The position numbers were made by a program, and so were the translations under genes. DNA of 64,000 bases from NCBI GenBank assembly GCA_002946415.1, contig NJPS01000010.1, forward strand, positions 372,001 through 436,000, in the 5' to 3' direction. The DNA is from Rutstroemia sp. NJR-2017a BVV2 (Eukaryota; Ascomycota; Leotiomycetes; Helotiales; Rutstroemiaceae). Position 1 is the first letter of the stretch, and each line of letters begins with the position of its first letter. This document shows positions 54,183 through 64,000 of this stretch, one piece after another. The notes beneath the pieces are model-generated. The model had not been told where the DNA came from. It saw only the letters and a program-made list of their open reading frames with translations, and did not search any database.

Positions 54183-57027
54183 CTATCTCCACCCATGCCC
54201 CCCACCCCCACCCTCCAAACCCCCCTCGATCATCTCCCCCAAAACATCCCAACTCTTTGCCTCCTCCCCCGTACTCGCCCTCGCCACGCCCCTCAACCCA
54301 CTCCCCACAAACCTCACCAACCGATCAAACTCCGCCTTCATCCTCTTCAACTTCAACATATACATCTCCTCCACGTCTCCCTTCCCGGGCGACAAAATAC
54401 TCAAATCAACATCCACCACATCATCATCATCGTCCGAATCCAGATCCCTTACTTTCTCCACTTTCGCAACCCTCGTATTCTGTTTCCTCGGCGTAGGCGG
54501 CAAGCCCAGCGACGCAAATGATAGATCCACCATCTCCTGCTGCTGATCCATAGCTGCTTTACTAGCTAGCGCATTGGCTGCTTGCGCGTCTTCTAATTTG
54601 ATGCCGAGGTCAAGGATTTTAAGAACAGTTTTGTGGATGAGTTCGAGTTTGCTGCCGAGGAGAGCTTCGTCGGTGATGCGTTTGACGAAGAGCGTGTGCA
54701 CTTGGATCATGGCGTCTATGTCTTCTACTTCTTGGAGGTTTTGGTGCATAGTTTCGGAACGGGGTGCGAGCACAAGGGACGTGAGGTAGTAGTATAGGGT
54801 TGTGTTGAACCAGAGCAAGCGGCTGCGGAGAGAGTAGTAAAGGGAGCGTTCTTCGGTGGTGCTGGTTATTGATTGTTGGTCGGTGACGAGGCGTTCGCGG
54901 GAGAGTATGTGGGAACTGCGTCGGATTTGGAAGAGCAAGGTGAAGATTTTCTGGTAAGAGGGGATAGTCGATGGGGTGAGGACTATTTGGACAGGCCAAG
55001 AAAGGTGATATATAGGTTCGATAATGGAGAGGACTTTTACGGATTTGCGACACCTGTTGATGTCTTGACTTCTCTGTGAAAGGGGCCGAATCCGCAAGCG
55101 CAAGCGTTCGGATATTATAGATGGGTGGGAGCCGATCGTGCTTTGTGCAAGCTCGGTTAAGGGGAAACGATCGTTCCAGGAGGTGTCTAGAGTGTCCAGC
55201 TTATCGAAGACGGTAGACAAGAAATTCGAGGAAGTGATGCCATCGGCAATAAAGTAAACATGAGCAAGCGCATTGAGTGCTTTGTGCAAACCACAAGACT
55301 CGAAAAGAATTCTTCGAAGCCTGTTGGACGTGAAGTGATGTTTGCTTCGAATCCACCCCTCAAAGGCTACATCAAACAGCTCGGAAAACGGAGCCAAGGA
55401 AAATCTCGTAGTGTCACATACAGATTCAAAGTCTAGTCTCGGCTCGGGTTTCTTCTTAAACTGAATTGAGTCAAATTGGTTCAATTGTTTTAGAACCACA
55501 ACGCTTTTGCCTGTATTGAAAATCTTTTCTGCGGCTGTATGAAGGAAACTGGGAGCATGTAAGGTACCGGCCGTGGTCCTGCGTAGTTTAAAGCGAGATT
55601 GCCAGATTGAGGATGGTTCGGCATGTCCTGTAAGCTCAGATACGAAGAAAACATTATCCGTGGTGTTCAATTCACCTTCTTCCATCCACGATCTTATAGG
55701 GCGAAGATAAACTTGGAAACACTCAAAGAACAACTTTCCCATGAAAAAGTACAATTCGTCATCGCCGGCCATTTGCGAGGTACATGTCTCATCATACAAG
55801 AATTCGAGGTAACGGAAGGCATGAGCATATCGATCTTCCCCTAGCCGCTTGATGAGCTCCGACAGTCTACCTAGAGGCCTCATGGATGAAGATATAGCAT
55901 GGTGCAAGCTCATTAAACTCACAACGACGTCTTTCGGGGGTACCACAAAGCTGGCTTGGATTTCGGACAGTTTTATATCAAAATCTGTGAGTCGTTGTGA
56001 TATTGATCCTTGCAAAACCTGCAGGAGGGGTACCTTTTGTACGTCTTTCATCCAAGAGCGGAGAATGTTTAGAGAGCAGCCCAGTCTTGCAAATGATTCC
56101 ATGAGCGAGTCGTAGCCTTCCGTGGTTAAGTGCTTCAACATATATCCCCTCGAAGGTTTGATATTCACAGAGCTTTGATCAGTCGTTTCGAACAAGGACG
56201 TTGACAAGCCCGCAAGCATGGACAGAACTTCTCGACAGGCCTGGAGCTCAGAAACGGGCTTCCGCACAGTTTTAAGCTGCACACCGTTTACGCTGGGTGG
56301 TTTCTGCCAAAACTGGGCCTCCCTAAGTTTTTGCAAAGTATCTTCTTCGAGTGTATCCACAATCAGATCCTGCGGTTTCCGAATATAATCATCATCTACA
56401 CTCGAGTTCCCCGTTGTTCCGGTCGCCTCAGACAACTCTGAGCGAGTGTCACCGAAAACGTCATCGTCATCTGAGCTGTCGGCTGCAAAATTGACGTTTC
56501 GCCAAACACTTTTCTCCCGCAACAAGGGATCTTCCGCTGCAAGATCTTTCCATTTTAGAGGAGGCTCGGGTTTATCTTCCACCACCTTGATCAATTCTAG
56601 ATCCCCAATTCTAGAATTTGAGACCGGCTTGTTTGACAACTCGAGAAGGAGATGTAGGACTTCAGGTTGCCATTTGAATTTCAGCATCTGTAGCCTACGT
56701 AGGCGTTCTCGAAGAGCGTCCGCCAAGGCATCTTCGTTGTAGACATGGAACTTCTCGTCAAGACCCTCAAGTCTATCCTGGACATCGAATTGGTTTGTCC
56801 TGTTAAAGTTGTGGTACCTCAATGCTCGGAGAGTGGTCTCTCGGCATGTGATGAATCTCTTGGGATCAGACTAAATCTGTCAGTTCGGTGACAAGTGAGC
56901 ATGAATTTACTGAACCAAATGGAGCGCCCATAAAGGCTGAATAAAAGGTAATTACCTGCGGCGAGAGGGATGTGATCAATGTGACAAGCTCCTCTGTCAA
57001 GGCTCCTAGCTTTGCAAGATGTGCCAT
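54183..57027 (-). CDS. GCP5: gamma-tubulin complex component 5-like (Spc97/Spc98 family)
   Basis: Two exons (57027-56956, 56870-54183) give 919 residues. The first exon (MAHLAKLGALTEELVTLITSL) is joined by Q|SDPKRFITCRETTLRALRYHNFNRTN. The GRIP1 half covers about residues 230-560 (REVLSMLAGLSTSLFETTDQ, SLMESFARLGCSLNILRSWM), and the GRIP2 half follows (FSLAPFSELFDVAFEGWI, YSLRSRLLWFNTTLYYYLTS). The long acidic insert (SSDDDDVFGDTRSELSE) and size favour GCP5 over GCP2/3/4. GCP4-6 cap and organise the gamma-tubulin ring and are dispensable in some moulds. The C-terminus is a Gly-rich tail encoded by a G-rich tract. The exact paralogue number is inference. Confidence 0.83.
54192..54225 (-). other. 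G-rich tract, possible G-quadruplex at the 3' end of GCP5
   Basis: The sense (minus) strand has four long G runs encoding the glycine tail, within the last 45 bases of the coding region. Confidence 0.45.
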
Positions 57028-57400
57028 TTTAGCATCTTAAATAGGGCCACCAACCCCTTCTCTTGCGACTCGCCTCAGGCGAGCAGTTAGTGAGGGGTTG
57101 AAGACTTATGAACGATTTGTTCAAGCAAAGCACTGTTGCAGGGTCTTGAGCAACGTACGCGTCTAGTCCCATAGAGACGCGACAGATTAAAAATTGTAAC
57201 CTCAGGCAGTTATCGGTCAGCTTATCGCAAAGTGTTGGACGAATTTAGAACTGATGCAGCGGCAAATCCCGTGTCCCCTATCTTTTGCGGAGAAGCAAGC
57301 AATAGAAGGTTTTATTTTCCTGTGTCTCAACTTTACGCGGCGCTGTCCGCGATTTCAATTCAAGTTCAACACACTTACGCTCACACCTAAAAAAGGCAAT
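57028..57400. promoter_or_regulatory. divergent promoter region GCP5 / KTR, with a palindrome
   Basis: Contains the perfect inverted repeat ctcgcct-c-aggcgag at 57069-57083, 42 bases upstream of the GCP5 ATG. It could be a dimeric regulator site; no factor can be named. Confidence 0.5.
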
Positions 57401-58749
57401 ATGGCAGTGGCGCGCCCAATACGAGTGCTGGGCTTAATAGCCATCGGGCTATGGGTATTTTTCTTATATCAGGTCTTCGGTCCCGAAAAGATACCACAGG
57501 GTCCTGGTGACACGCTTGAGAATATGGACAGAGATCCTAACTTGGACTGTATGCTTCGATCTGTCCTCACACGCTTAGGTCTTGACTAATGAGTTGTAAC
57601 AGTAACTGGAGAACCGGAAGGTGTATTATGGCGGGCAGACCAAGGTTATGGGTTGGGAGCTGAAGGAACGAATCGCATCAACGCAACACTATTATCTTTG
57701 GTTCGAAATGAAGAACTTGATGGTATGGTTCAGGCTATGCGAGACCTTGAAAGAACCTGGAACCACAAATTCAATTATCCGTGGACATTCTTCAATGATG
57801 TGCCATTTACGGATGAATTCAAGAAACGGACAAAGGCAGAAACAAACGCAGAGTGCATATATGGTATGCAACACCCATTTCTTATGACAGCATGGTAGCC
57901 CTAACAGTTCTTGCAGAAATTATTCCTAAAGAGCATTGGGACATTCCTTCATGGATCGATAAAGAGCTCTTCGACGAATCGGCCAGAATTTTGGAGGAGA
58001 ACGCCGTCCAATATGCCAGCATGGCATCATACCATCAAATGTGCCGATGGAACAGTGGCCTCTTCTACAAGCATCCAGCGTTGGAGCACACTCAATATTA
58101 CTGGCGTGTCGAGCCAAAAGTCCATTTCTTCTGCGACGTCGATTACGATGTTTTCCGGTATATGCAGGATCACAACAAAACCTACGGATTTACCATCAAT
58201 CTCTACGATTCCCCACAATCTATTCCTACCTTGTGGCCTGAGACGACTAAGTTCCTCGCACAGCATCCTGAATACGTTCACGAGAACAATGCGATGAACT
58301 GGCTTGTTGACAGTGCGCGAAGACCCGAGCACAACCAGAAGGCGAATGGATATTCTACTTGTCATTTCTGGAGCAACTTTGAGATTGGTGACATGAGCTT
58401 CTGGCGCAGCCAGGCATATGAAGATTACTTCAACCATCTGGATCGCGCAGGAGGGTTTTTCTTCGAAAGATGGGGAGATGCGCCTGTCCACAGTATCGCA
58501 TTGGGACTGTTCGAGGACAAGAGCAAGATTCATTGGTAAGTTTTCACCTACAGCTGCCATATTATTAGTCTTTTCTAATTGATTCCACCTAGGTTCCGTG
58601 ACATCGGTTATCAACATATCCCTTACTTCAACTGTCCCAACTCGCCGAAATGTAAAGGCTGTATGACTGGCCGTTTCACAGATGGAGAAGCTTGGCTCCA
58701 TAAAGAAGATTGCCGGCCGAACTGGTTCAAATTCGTAGGCATGGGTTAA
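57401..58749 (+). CDS. GT15 alpha-1,2-mannosyltransferase (KTR/KRE2 family)
   Basis: Four exons (57401-57548, 57603-57863, 57917-58535, 58593-58749) give 394 residues. It is a type II Golgi protein: short N-terminus, one span (VLGLIAIGLWVFFLYQVF), short stem, then the catalytic domain. Family blocks: RINATLLSLVRNEELDGMV, FNYPWTFFNDVPFTDEFKKR, MASYHQMCRWNSGLFYKHP, HTQYYWRVEPKVHFFCDVDYD (with the metal/donor region), CHFWSNFEIGDMSFWRS, FFERWGDAPVHSIALGLF, and IPYFNCPNSPKCKGC near the end. It adds alpha-1,2-mannose from GDP-mannose to O- and N-glycans. Which KTR paralogue it is cannot be told. Confidence 0.92.
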
Positions 58750-59533
58750 TGAGAGTAAGCACTGGTCGACCGCGGGAGGCAGGTGTATTGTATCAAAAAT
58801 GTCTATCATGTTTGGAATCTCGAAAGCAAGCAAGCATTGGCGGGGCGTTCATCGGCGGGGATTAAGGAACATATGACAAATGTTAGATTATAATATGGCA
58901 TGGACATTAGACGAAAAGGGACTGACCAAGGGAGGTCGACTCGGATCATGAAGTTACATATACCAACCAAATACGACGTGCTCTTGGACAGCAAGCTGCC
59001 CCAACCTCCACTCTGTAGTAAATACGAGTATTTGTAGACTTTCTTCCTATTTGTTCGATCATCGGAAGATTTTGCGGCACCGATACCTCCCACGACTACG
59101 GCGGGCGGCTCCACCATTTTAGCTCAGTTGCGTTTAATTTCCCTAAGCATTGTTCCTAGCTCTTCGCAAACTCGTCCCAAAATGGTAGTGTCAGCGAATC
59201 TTCTCTAAAACTCCGCACGATGGGATGAAATCTGTTGGTGGGGTTTCTCGATACCTAACATGCAAGATGGTGGTTTGCTGCTCGCAGGGAAGATTAAGGA
59301 TGAACCAGCTCCGGGTCCACTGAGTTCACACGACGGAGGTGGAGGTGAGATTTGACCGAGGCCTCCTGGGGTAAACATGATTTCTATATCATGATCCTCC
59401 TCCCGGGACGGGTTATCTCCATTTGCAAGCCCGTCTACTTTTTGCCTTCTTTCTGGGTTTCTTTCTTTCTCTTTGCTTTGACTACTGAAGAATACTTGCT
59501 ACATCACTTGTTGGATCGACTAGAGTAAGAGAG
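58750..59533. other. intergenic, no gene seen
   Basis: Between two plus-strand genes. A T/C-rich tract (ttttgccttctttctgggtttctttctttc) at about 59438-59470 sits just before the next gene and probably marks its transcription start. Confidence 0.5.
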
Positions 59534-61056
59534 ATGTCAAACTTCGAAGGCATAATAGAAAAGGTTTGCAGGGACAGGGAAATCCCCGGCGCCATTCTCG
59601 CCGCCGGTGATAATTCAGGTAAGTTGGGATTGGGGATACCGGTAGGAGCAGAACCTCACGAGTGTGAGCTCACTCATCCTATGATTGTTGGATAGCAATC
59701 TTTGGGTGTGGTTACTCCCACTTGCGGTGGCAAACCCCCATATGCATTCCAGACAACATGTGGTTAGTCGAATCATCTACTTATATGTGTAGGAAATTTC
59801 CATTATGCTAAAGCATTCGGGTCTCGGTCCCTTAAGGATCCATCAACCACTGACCCCATGCCAATTGATGGTGTGATGTGGATGGCTTCCTGCACGAAAC
59901 TCTTGACAACGATAGCTGCAATGCAATGCGTTGAAAAGGGACAATTGGACCTCGACAGTGACGTCTGTGACGTGCTACCAGAATTGAAGGGGTTACAGAT
60001 CCTGACTGGATTTGAAGAGGACAGCGAGAAGCCAATATTGATTGACAACCACAAGACTATTACTTTAAGGTATGCCGTGTCTCAAAAGGTCAGTTCCACC
60101 CGACGCTAACCAGTGAAAGGCATCTACTCACACATACATCTGGACTGTCGTACGATGTATTCAGTAAGTTGCCACAATGCTAACACAAATAAACATGGCT
60201 TACACATATCTCAGATCCGTTACTTAAAAGATATCGAGCCGCAACCAATAATACTCCAACATCGCCTGCGGGAAGTGATGCTATGGTCAAGGAACGTTGT
60301 CTAGCTCCACTTCTATTCTCACCCGGAGATTCATGGGAGTACAGCGTCGGTATCGACTGGGCTGGTCAAATGGTCGAGAGAGTCAACAACAACATGTCAT
60401 TAGAAGACTATATTCACAAAAATATTTGTGAACCACTGAATATGAGGAACTTTTCGTTCCATCCAGCTCGACATCCTGAGATGATGTCACGATTGGTTGA
60501 AATGAGTCAACGGGATGGAGGTATGACAAATTATGGCACCACAGCGAACCCCGAGGGCAAGGCAGTGCATCAGCCTAAGGTCCTTTGGAATACCGATATG
60601 AAAGATTGTCATGGAGGAGCTGGTGGATTTGGAACACCTTGCGAATATCTCAAGTGTTTACAGAGCATCTGTTCAAACAATGGGCGACTACTGAAACCAA
60701 GCACTGTTGACGAGATGTTCAAACCACAGCTGAGTGAAGCTTCAAGGAAAGGCTTGATAAAAAGGCTATCGATACCGGAAGTCAACCAGTGCCTGGGGGC
60801 GTTCCCACCTGATACTAAGGTTGACTGGGGCATTGGTGGAATAATGAATCTGGAAGATGTCCATAGCAGAAGCAAGGGCTCGATGGCTTGGGGAGGATTT
60901 CCCAACCTACATTGGTGGATTGATCCAAAAGCGGGTTTATGTGGTATTTGGGGCTCACAGCTTAATCCACCAGGAGATCCTAAGATCAACGAACTCTTTC
61001 GTCTCTTTCAGGAAGAGATGTACAAGAGAGCCAATGTCTCACGAGGAAAGCTGTAA
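59534..61056 (+). CDS. beta-lactamase-like serine hydrolase/transesterase
   Basis: Four exons (59534-59618, 59793-60069, 60120-60163, 60215-61056) close in frame at 415 residues; the third exon is only 44 bases. The class C beta-lactamase/EstB fold signature S-x-x-K is SCTK (61-64) in WMASCTKLLTTIAAM. HLLTHTSGLSYDVF and FSPGDSWEYSVGIDWAG follow, the latter holding the second-motif Tyr. A Gly-rich WGGFPNLHWWID occupies the place of the KTG/HGG motif. No signal peptide is seen. Fungal members include esterases and the LovD acyltransferase; with no polyketide synthase nearby, a general esterase role is likelier. Confidence 0.86.
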
Positions 61057-61493
61057 TATATAATCACCTCATGTTCTAGGATTTTGGACTTTGAGCAGAT
61101 ACTGAATCCCATACACATGACAAAATGCAGTCATAGTCATGTTTGCTCACCAGTTGACTTGCTCAAATCGTTGAAAGACTTACCCTAGCCAGACCTTCGC
61201 ACTCTCATTTTTATCTATGATATGGATCAATCTCAACATCTGTTCATTTCTGTATATAATTCACGGTGTCGTTTCCATCATTCGAGAGTCCGCAAGCCGA
61301 ATGTATTGCACCTAGAACGTTCCTTCCACGACATCAGGCTCATGTAATGTCCATACTGGGAAGGCGAGGGAAGACGAATTCTCGCAGAATTCAACATTTC
61401 ACCACCATTATCATCTCTTAACATATTCTATACCCCATAAACTCGGCAACCTATGAAGATTATCCCTATACGAGAGCCCTACAAACCTTCAAA
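61057..61493. other. intergenic, aquaporin promoter region
   Basis: About 440 bases; a tatata-like tgtatataattc lies near 61250. Nothing else is clear. Confidence 0.45.
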
Positions 61494-62821
61494 ATGTCTG
61501 TCACCACTCTCCCCGCCCAACCTACAATGAACATCTCCGCACCTGGGCACACTGCACTCTCCCGACTCGATCCACTCCGAAAAGTCTTCGACAAATTCTT
61601 CGCATCCATTCCGCAAATTGTCCGAGGTCATGTCGTCGCTGGTATTGGTGAACTTATCGGCACAACCGCGTTTCTATTCTTCGCTTTCTCCGCTGCAGAA
61701 GTTGCGCTCGTCTCGGGGAATGATAATCAAGGAGATAAGATTGACTTTACTGCGAAATCTATCCAGACAGAACAGCTTCTTTACATCTCTTTTGGCACTG
61801 GAATTAGTCTGGTGGTAACGGCTTGGACTTTCTTCCGGATTAGTGGAGCTCTATTCGATCCTGCTGTGCGTGTGGCGAGAATGCTATATGTGCTGTCGTC
61901 GTGCTAATCATAACGGATAGGTTTCTATAGCAATGTTTCTTATTGGAGGAATCACCTTCACTCGATGCGTCTTACTATCTATCGCGCAATGCGCAGGTGC
62001 TATAGCTGCCTCGGCACTCGTTGCCGCTCTTTATAACGGCGGTCTTCATACAGGAACTACACTCAAACCCGGCATGAGCGTAGCGCAAGGATGCATTTGT
62101 GAAATGATCTGCACATGCCAACTTGTCTTCACCGTCCTCATGCTTGCAGCGGAGAAGCACGAAGCTACTTTTCTTGCACCACTCGGCATCGGATTATCTG
62201 TCTTCATTGGAGAAATGTCCAGTATGTCCTCTCTCCTCTCTCTCCTCCTCCCCTTCTCTCCTGTTGTTCTCAAACCTCCTCTCCCTCTCTTCTGTTGTTC
62301 TCAAAACTTACACTAACCACAACAAAGGTGTCTTCTGGACCGGCGGCTCCATGAACCCCGCCCGCTCCCTAGGCCCCGCAGTCATAAACCGCGACTTCAC
62401 CAGCTACCACTGGATCTACTGGGTCGGGCCCATCTCGGGCGCCATCCTCGCAGTTCTCATCTACAAGCTGATCAAAGCGCTCGAATACGAGACCGCACAA
62501 CTCGATCCCAGCGAGCTTCTCCCGGAACCGGTCGAAGATACCGAGAAAGGACACACAGGGCCGTGCGAATGCATGTGCTTCAAGGCGAACAAAGATCAGG
62601 CCATGATAAGCGGTGGTGGTTTGAGCCCAAACAGCATGCAGGTTCCCTCCGTAGGATACGAACGCAAGACGTCGTCGTTGGTTCCGGTCAAGTCGACGTT
62701 GAATGGGAGTTCGGTGAAGAGCGCAAATTCGGGGGAGAGTGAGATGGGGAAGGAGAAAGTGCCCAGTGTGGTGGTTGCGCCGGCACGGGATGACTTTATG
62801 CAGGAAATGATTGCGGATTGA
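61494..62821 (+). CDS. aquaporin/MIP-family channel with a DPA first motif
   Basis: Three exons (61494-61865, 61921-62221, 62328-62821) give 388 residues. Six spans are visible, starting VVAGIGELIGTTAFLFFAFSA. Loop B reads SGALFDPAVSIA, so the first NPA box is DPA (122-124), split from the next residues by intron 1. Loop E is normal: GSMNPARSLGP with NPA at 234-236 and the filter Arg at 237. The long polar C-terminal tail (about 110 residues) carries CECMCF, a possible palmitoylation site. Aquaporins pass water or small solutes across the plasma membrane. The tail and the DPA box set this apart from textbook water channels; the substrate is unknown. Confidence 0.88.
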
Positions 62822-64000
62822 GAAATTGTGAGAATATCGTGGAGTATGGCTAATTAGGACGTGGGGTTTACTTTGTTCTTTGGATTCTTCTGTTTTGGAA
62901 GTTGTGAAATTGAATACTACTTTCGGAGGCAGGAATGATAGATTGATGATAGATTGATACGAAAATTACTTCCTCCTCAGTGGAAAACAGTGAAGTCTGC
63001 TAGAAATGGTGAAAGGAGTGAGTTGCCTTTGGTATGGGTCCCGAAACTACATGTGAATGAGAAGTGCATATACACAATGTAGCTGTGAGGTTGTAAAGAA
63101 CCAAGCACCTCCTGTCCATTCACCACTTAAGCTCCAAACTTAGTGGTCGACCGATGGAAGTACAACAATATGGAATCACGAAAGTCCTTGATGCATAGAG
63201 CCATCGGAAGCCTTGAGCAGGACGAAGTATAATGAAGCTTTGCGTCTTGCACGTCGTTTGTATCGAGTCGAGACTGTTTACGGGATAAGGAAGATGCAGC
63301 ATGGTGACATCTGGCCTTGAAGAGGAACCAGGTAGGGTGCCAGTGGTCAAAAATTGACGGTGTCTTTACGCTGGAGAGTAAAAGCAGATCTTATATGATG
63401 AGTAGCTATGTGTTTGAAGAGACATGAAGTTGCTTGATCGATGAATGAATAAGTGCGTGGCAATACCAGCACTTGCGCTTGAAACATTCGATGTAAAGGG
63501 GAAATATGAGTGAACTGTGGTGTGTAAGTGAAGGGTGAGGACGAGACTGGTCCGATGAGACCTTTGCTACTGAATTGTTCACTGGTGTGAATGGGAAGAA
63601 TGTAGAATTATCGTAGTAAGTGTATCTACTTGTCCAGCTGTAGGGAATATGTCATGAAGATGATCTAACTGGGAGCAATAATTCATTCACGATATATCTA
63701 GAGGTGAAGTGCAAGTTCTACAATGCGATGAAGGGCAGTGTTTTCGTCTTGAAGTGTATTAGGGATGGACTGTATGGATATGAAAGTATTTACAAGCAGT
63801 GATGTTCCGGGAGAATGCGTAGTCTAGTGAAAGAGATAGAGATAAGAAATATCCTTTCAGAGAGAATTTAGCAGTAATTGATTAAGACGATATGGAGCAG
63901 TGACGAGGAAAACCGGTCTCGATGTTGGATGAGCATCAAACCAAGCAAGCACTCCAACGATCGAAGAGTAGGTATACGAAAAAAACATCAAGCATAGCAA
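62822..64000. other. intergenic to window end, no gene seen
   Basis: Only short ORFs without family content occur. A short direct repeat (tgatagattgatgatagattga) lies near 62937-62958. A gene beyond the window edge may own part of it. Confidence 0.5.

Overview
This is a gene-dense nuclear segment from a filamentous ascomycete. Genes carry several short introns (about 45-70 bases, GT..AG with CTAAC-like branch sites), and the gene set is eukaryotic and fungal: RTT109, a GT15 mannosyltransferase, an RTA1-like membrane protein, NOP12, SPE2, a She3-like protein. A Leotiomycete (Helotiales-like) host fits but is inferred. One small support is that the Qp-site histidine of the rebuilt SDHC falls at residue 146, the numbering I recall for Sclerotinia SDHC. 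No tRNA, rRNA or CRISPR was recognised. Gene models were spliced by hand; the multi-exon ones close in frame.

Layout. 0-5.5 kb, minus strand: an HSL-type esterase, the ribosomal-protein histidine methyltransferase HPM1, and NOP12. 5.8-14.3 kb: a Sds3/Dep1-like HDAC subunit, a small hidden COA3 gene (minus), PTA1, and a She3-like coiled-coil protein. 15.4-18.9 kb: a 1023-residue protein I do not recognise. 19.7-25.2 kb: SDHC (minus), an orphan ORF diverging from a secreted GH1 glucosidase, and CFD1 (minus). 25.6-28.8 kb: an intronless 1057-residue disordered protein with FGDF motifs. 37-45 kb, minus: a disordered nuclear-type protein, SPE2 and mitochondrial mL57. 45.5-62.8 kb: RTT109, an RTA1-like protein, an LCCL-domain membrane protein, QTRT2, GCP5, a KTR mannosyltransferase, a beta-lactamase-like hydrolase and an aquaporin.

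The exception to this housekeeping background is about 30.4-36.4 kb. It holds an amidase, a truncated PTH11/rhodopsin-type receptor pseudogene with an in-frame stop, a single-exon protein of five ankyrin repeats followed by exactly seven 42-residue WD40 repeats, and a 430-base solo LTR with a perfect 5-base target duplication. Ankyrin and high-identity WD40 arrays are the usual ligand-sensing ends of fungal NLR (STAND) proteins, but here there is no NACHT or effector domain. This is the best candidate for unusual biology in the window.

Functionally the core genes are independent: translation (HPM1, NOP12, mL57, QTRT2), RNA processing (PTA1), chromatin (DEP1-like, RTT109), mitochondria (COA3, SDHC), Fe-S assembly (CFD1), polyamines (SPE2), microtubule nucleation (GCP5) and glycosylation (KTR). 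There is no sign of a secondary-metabolite cluster.
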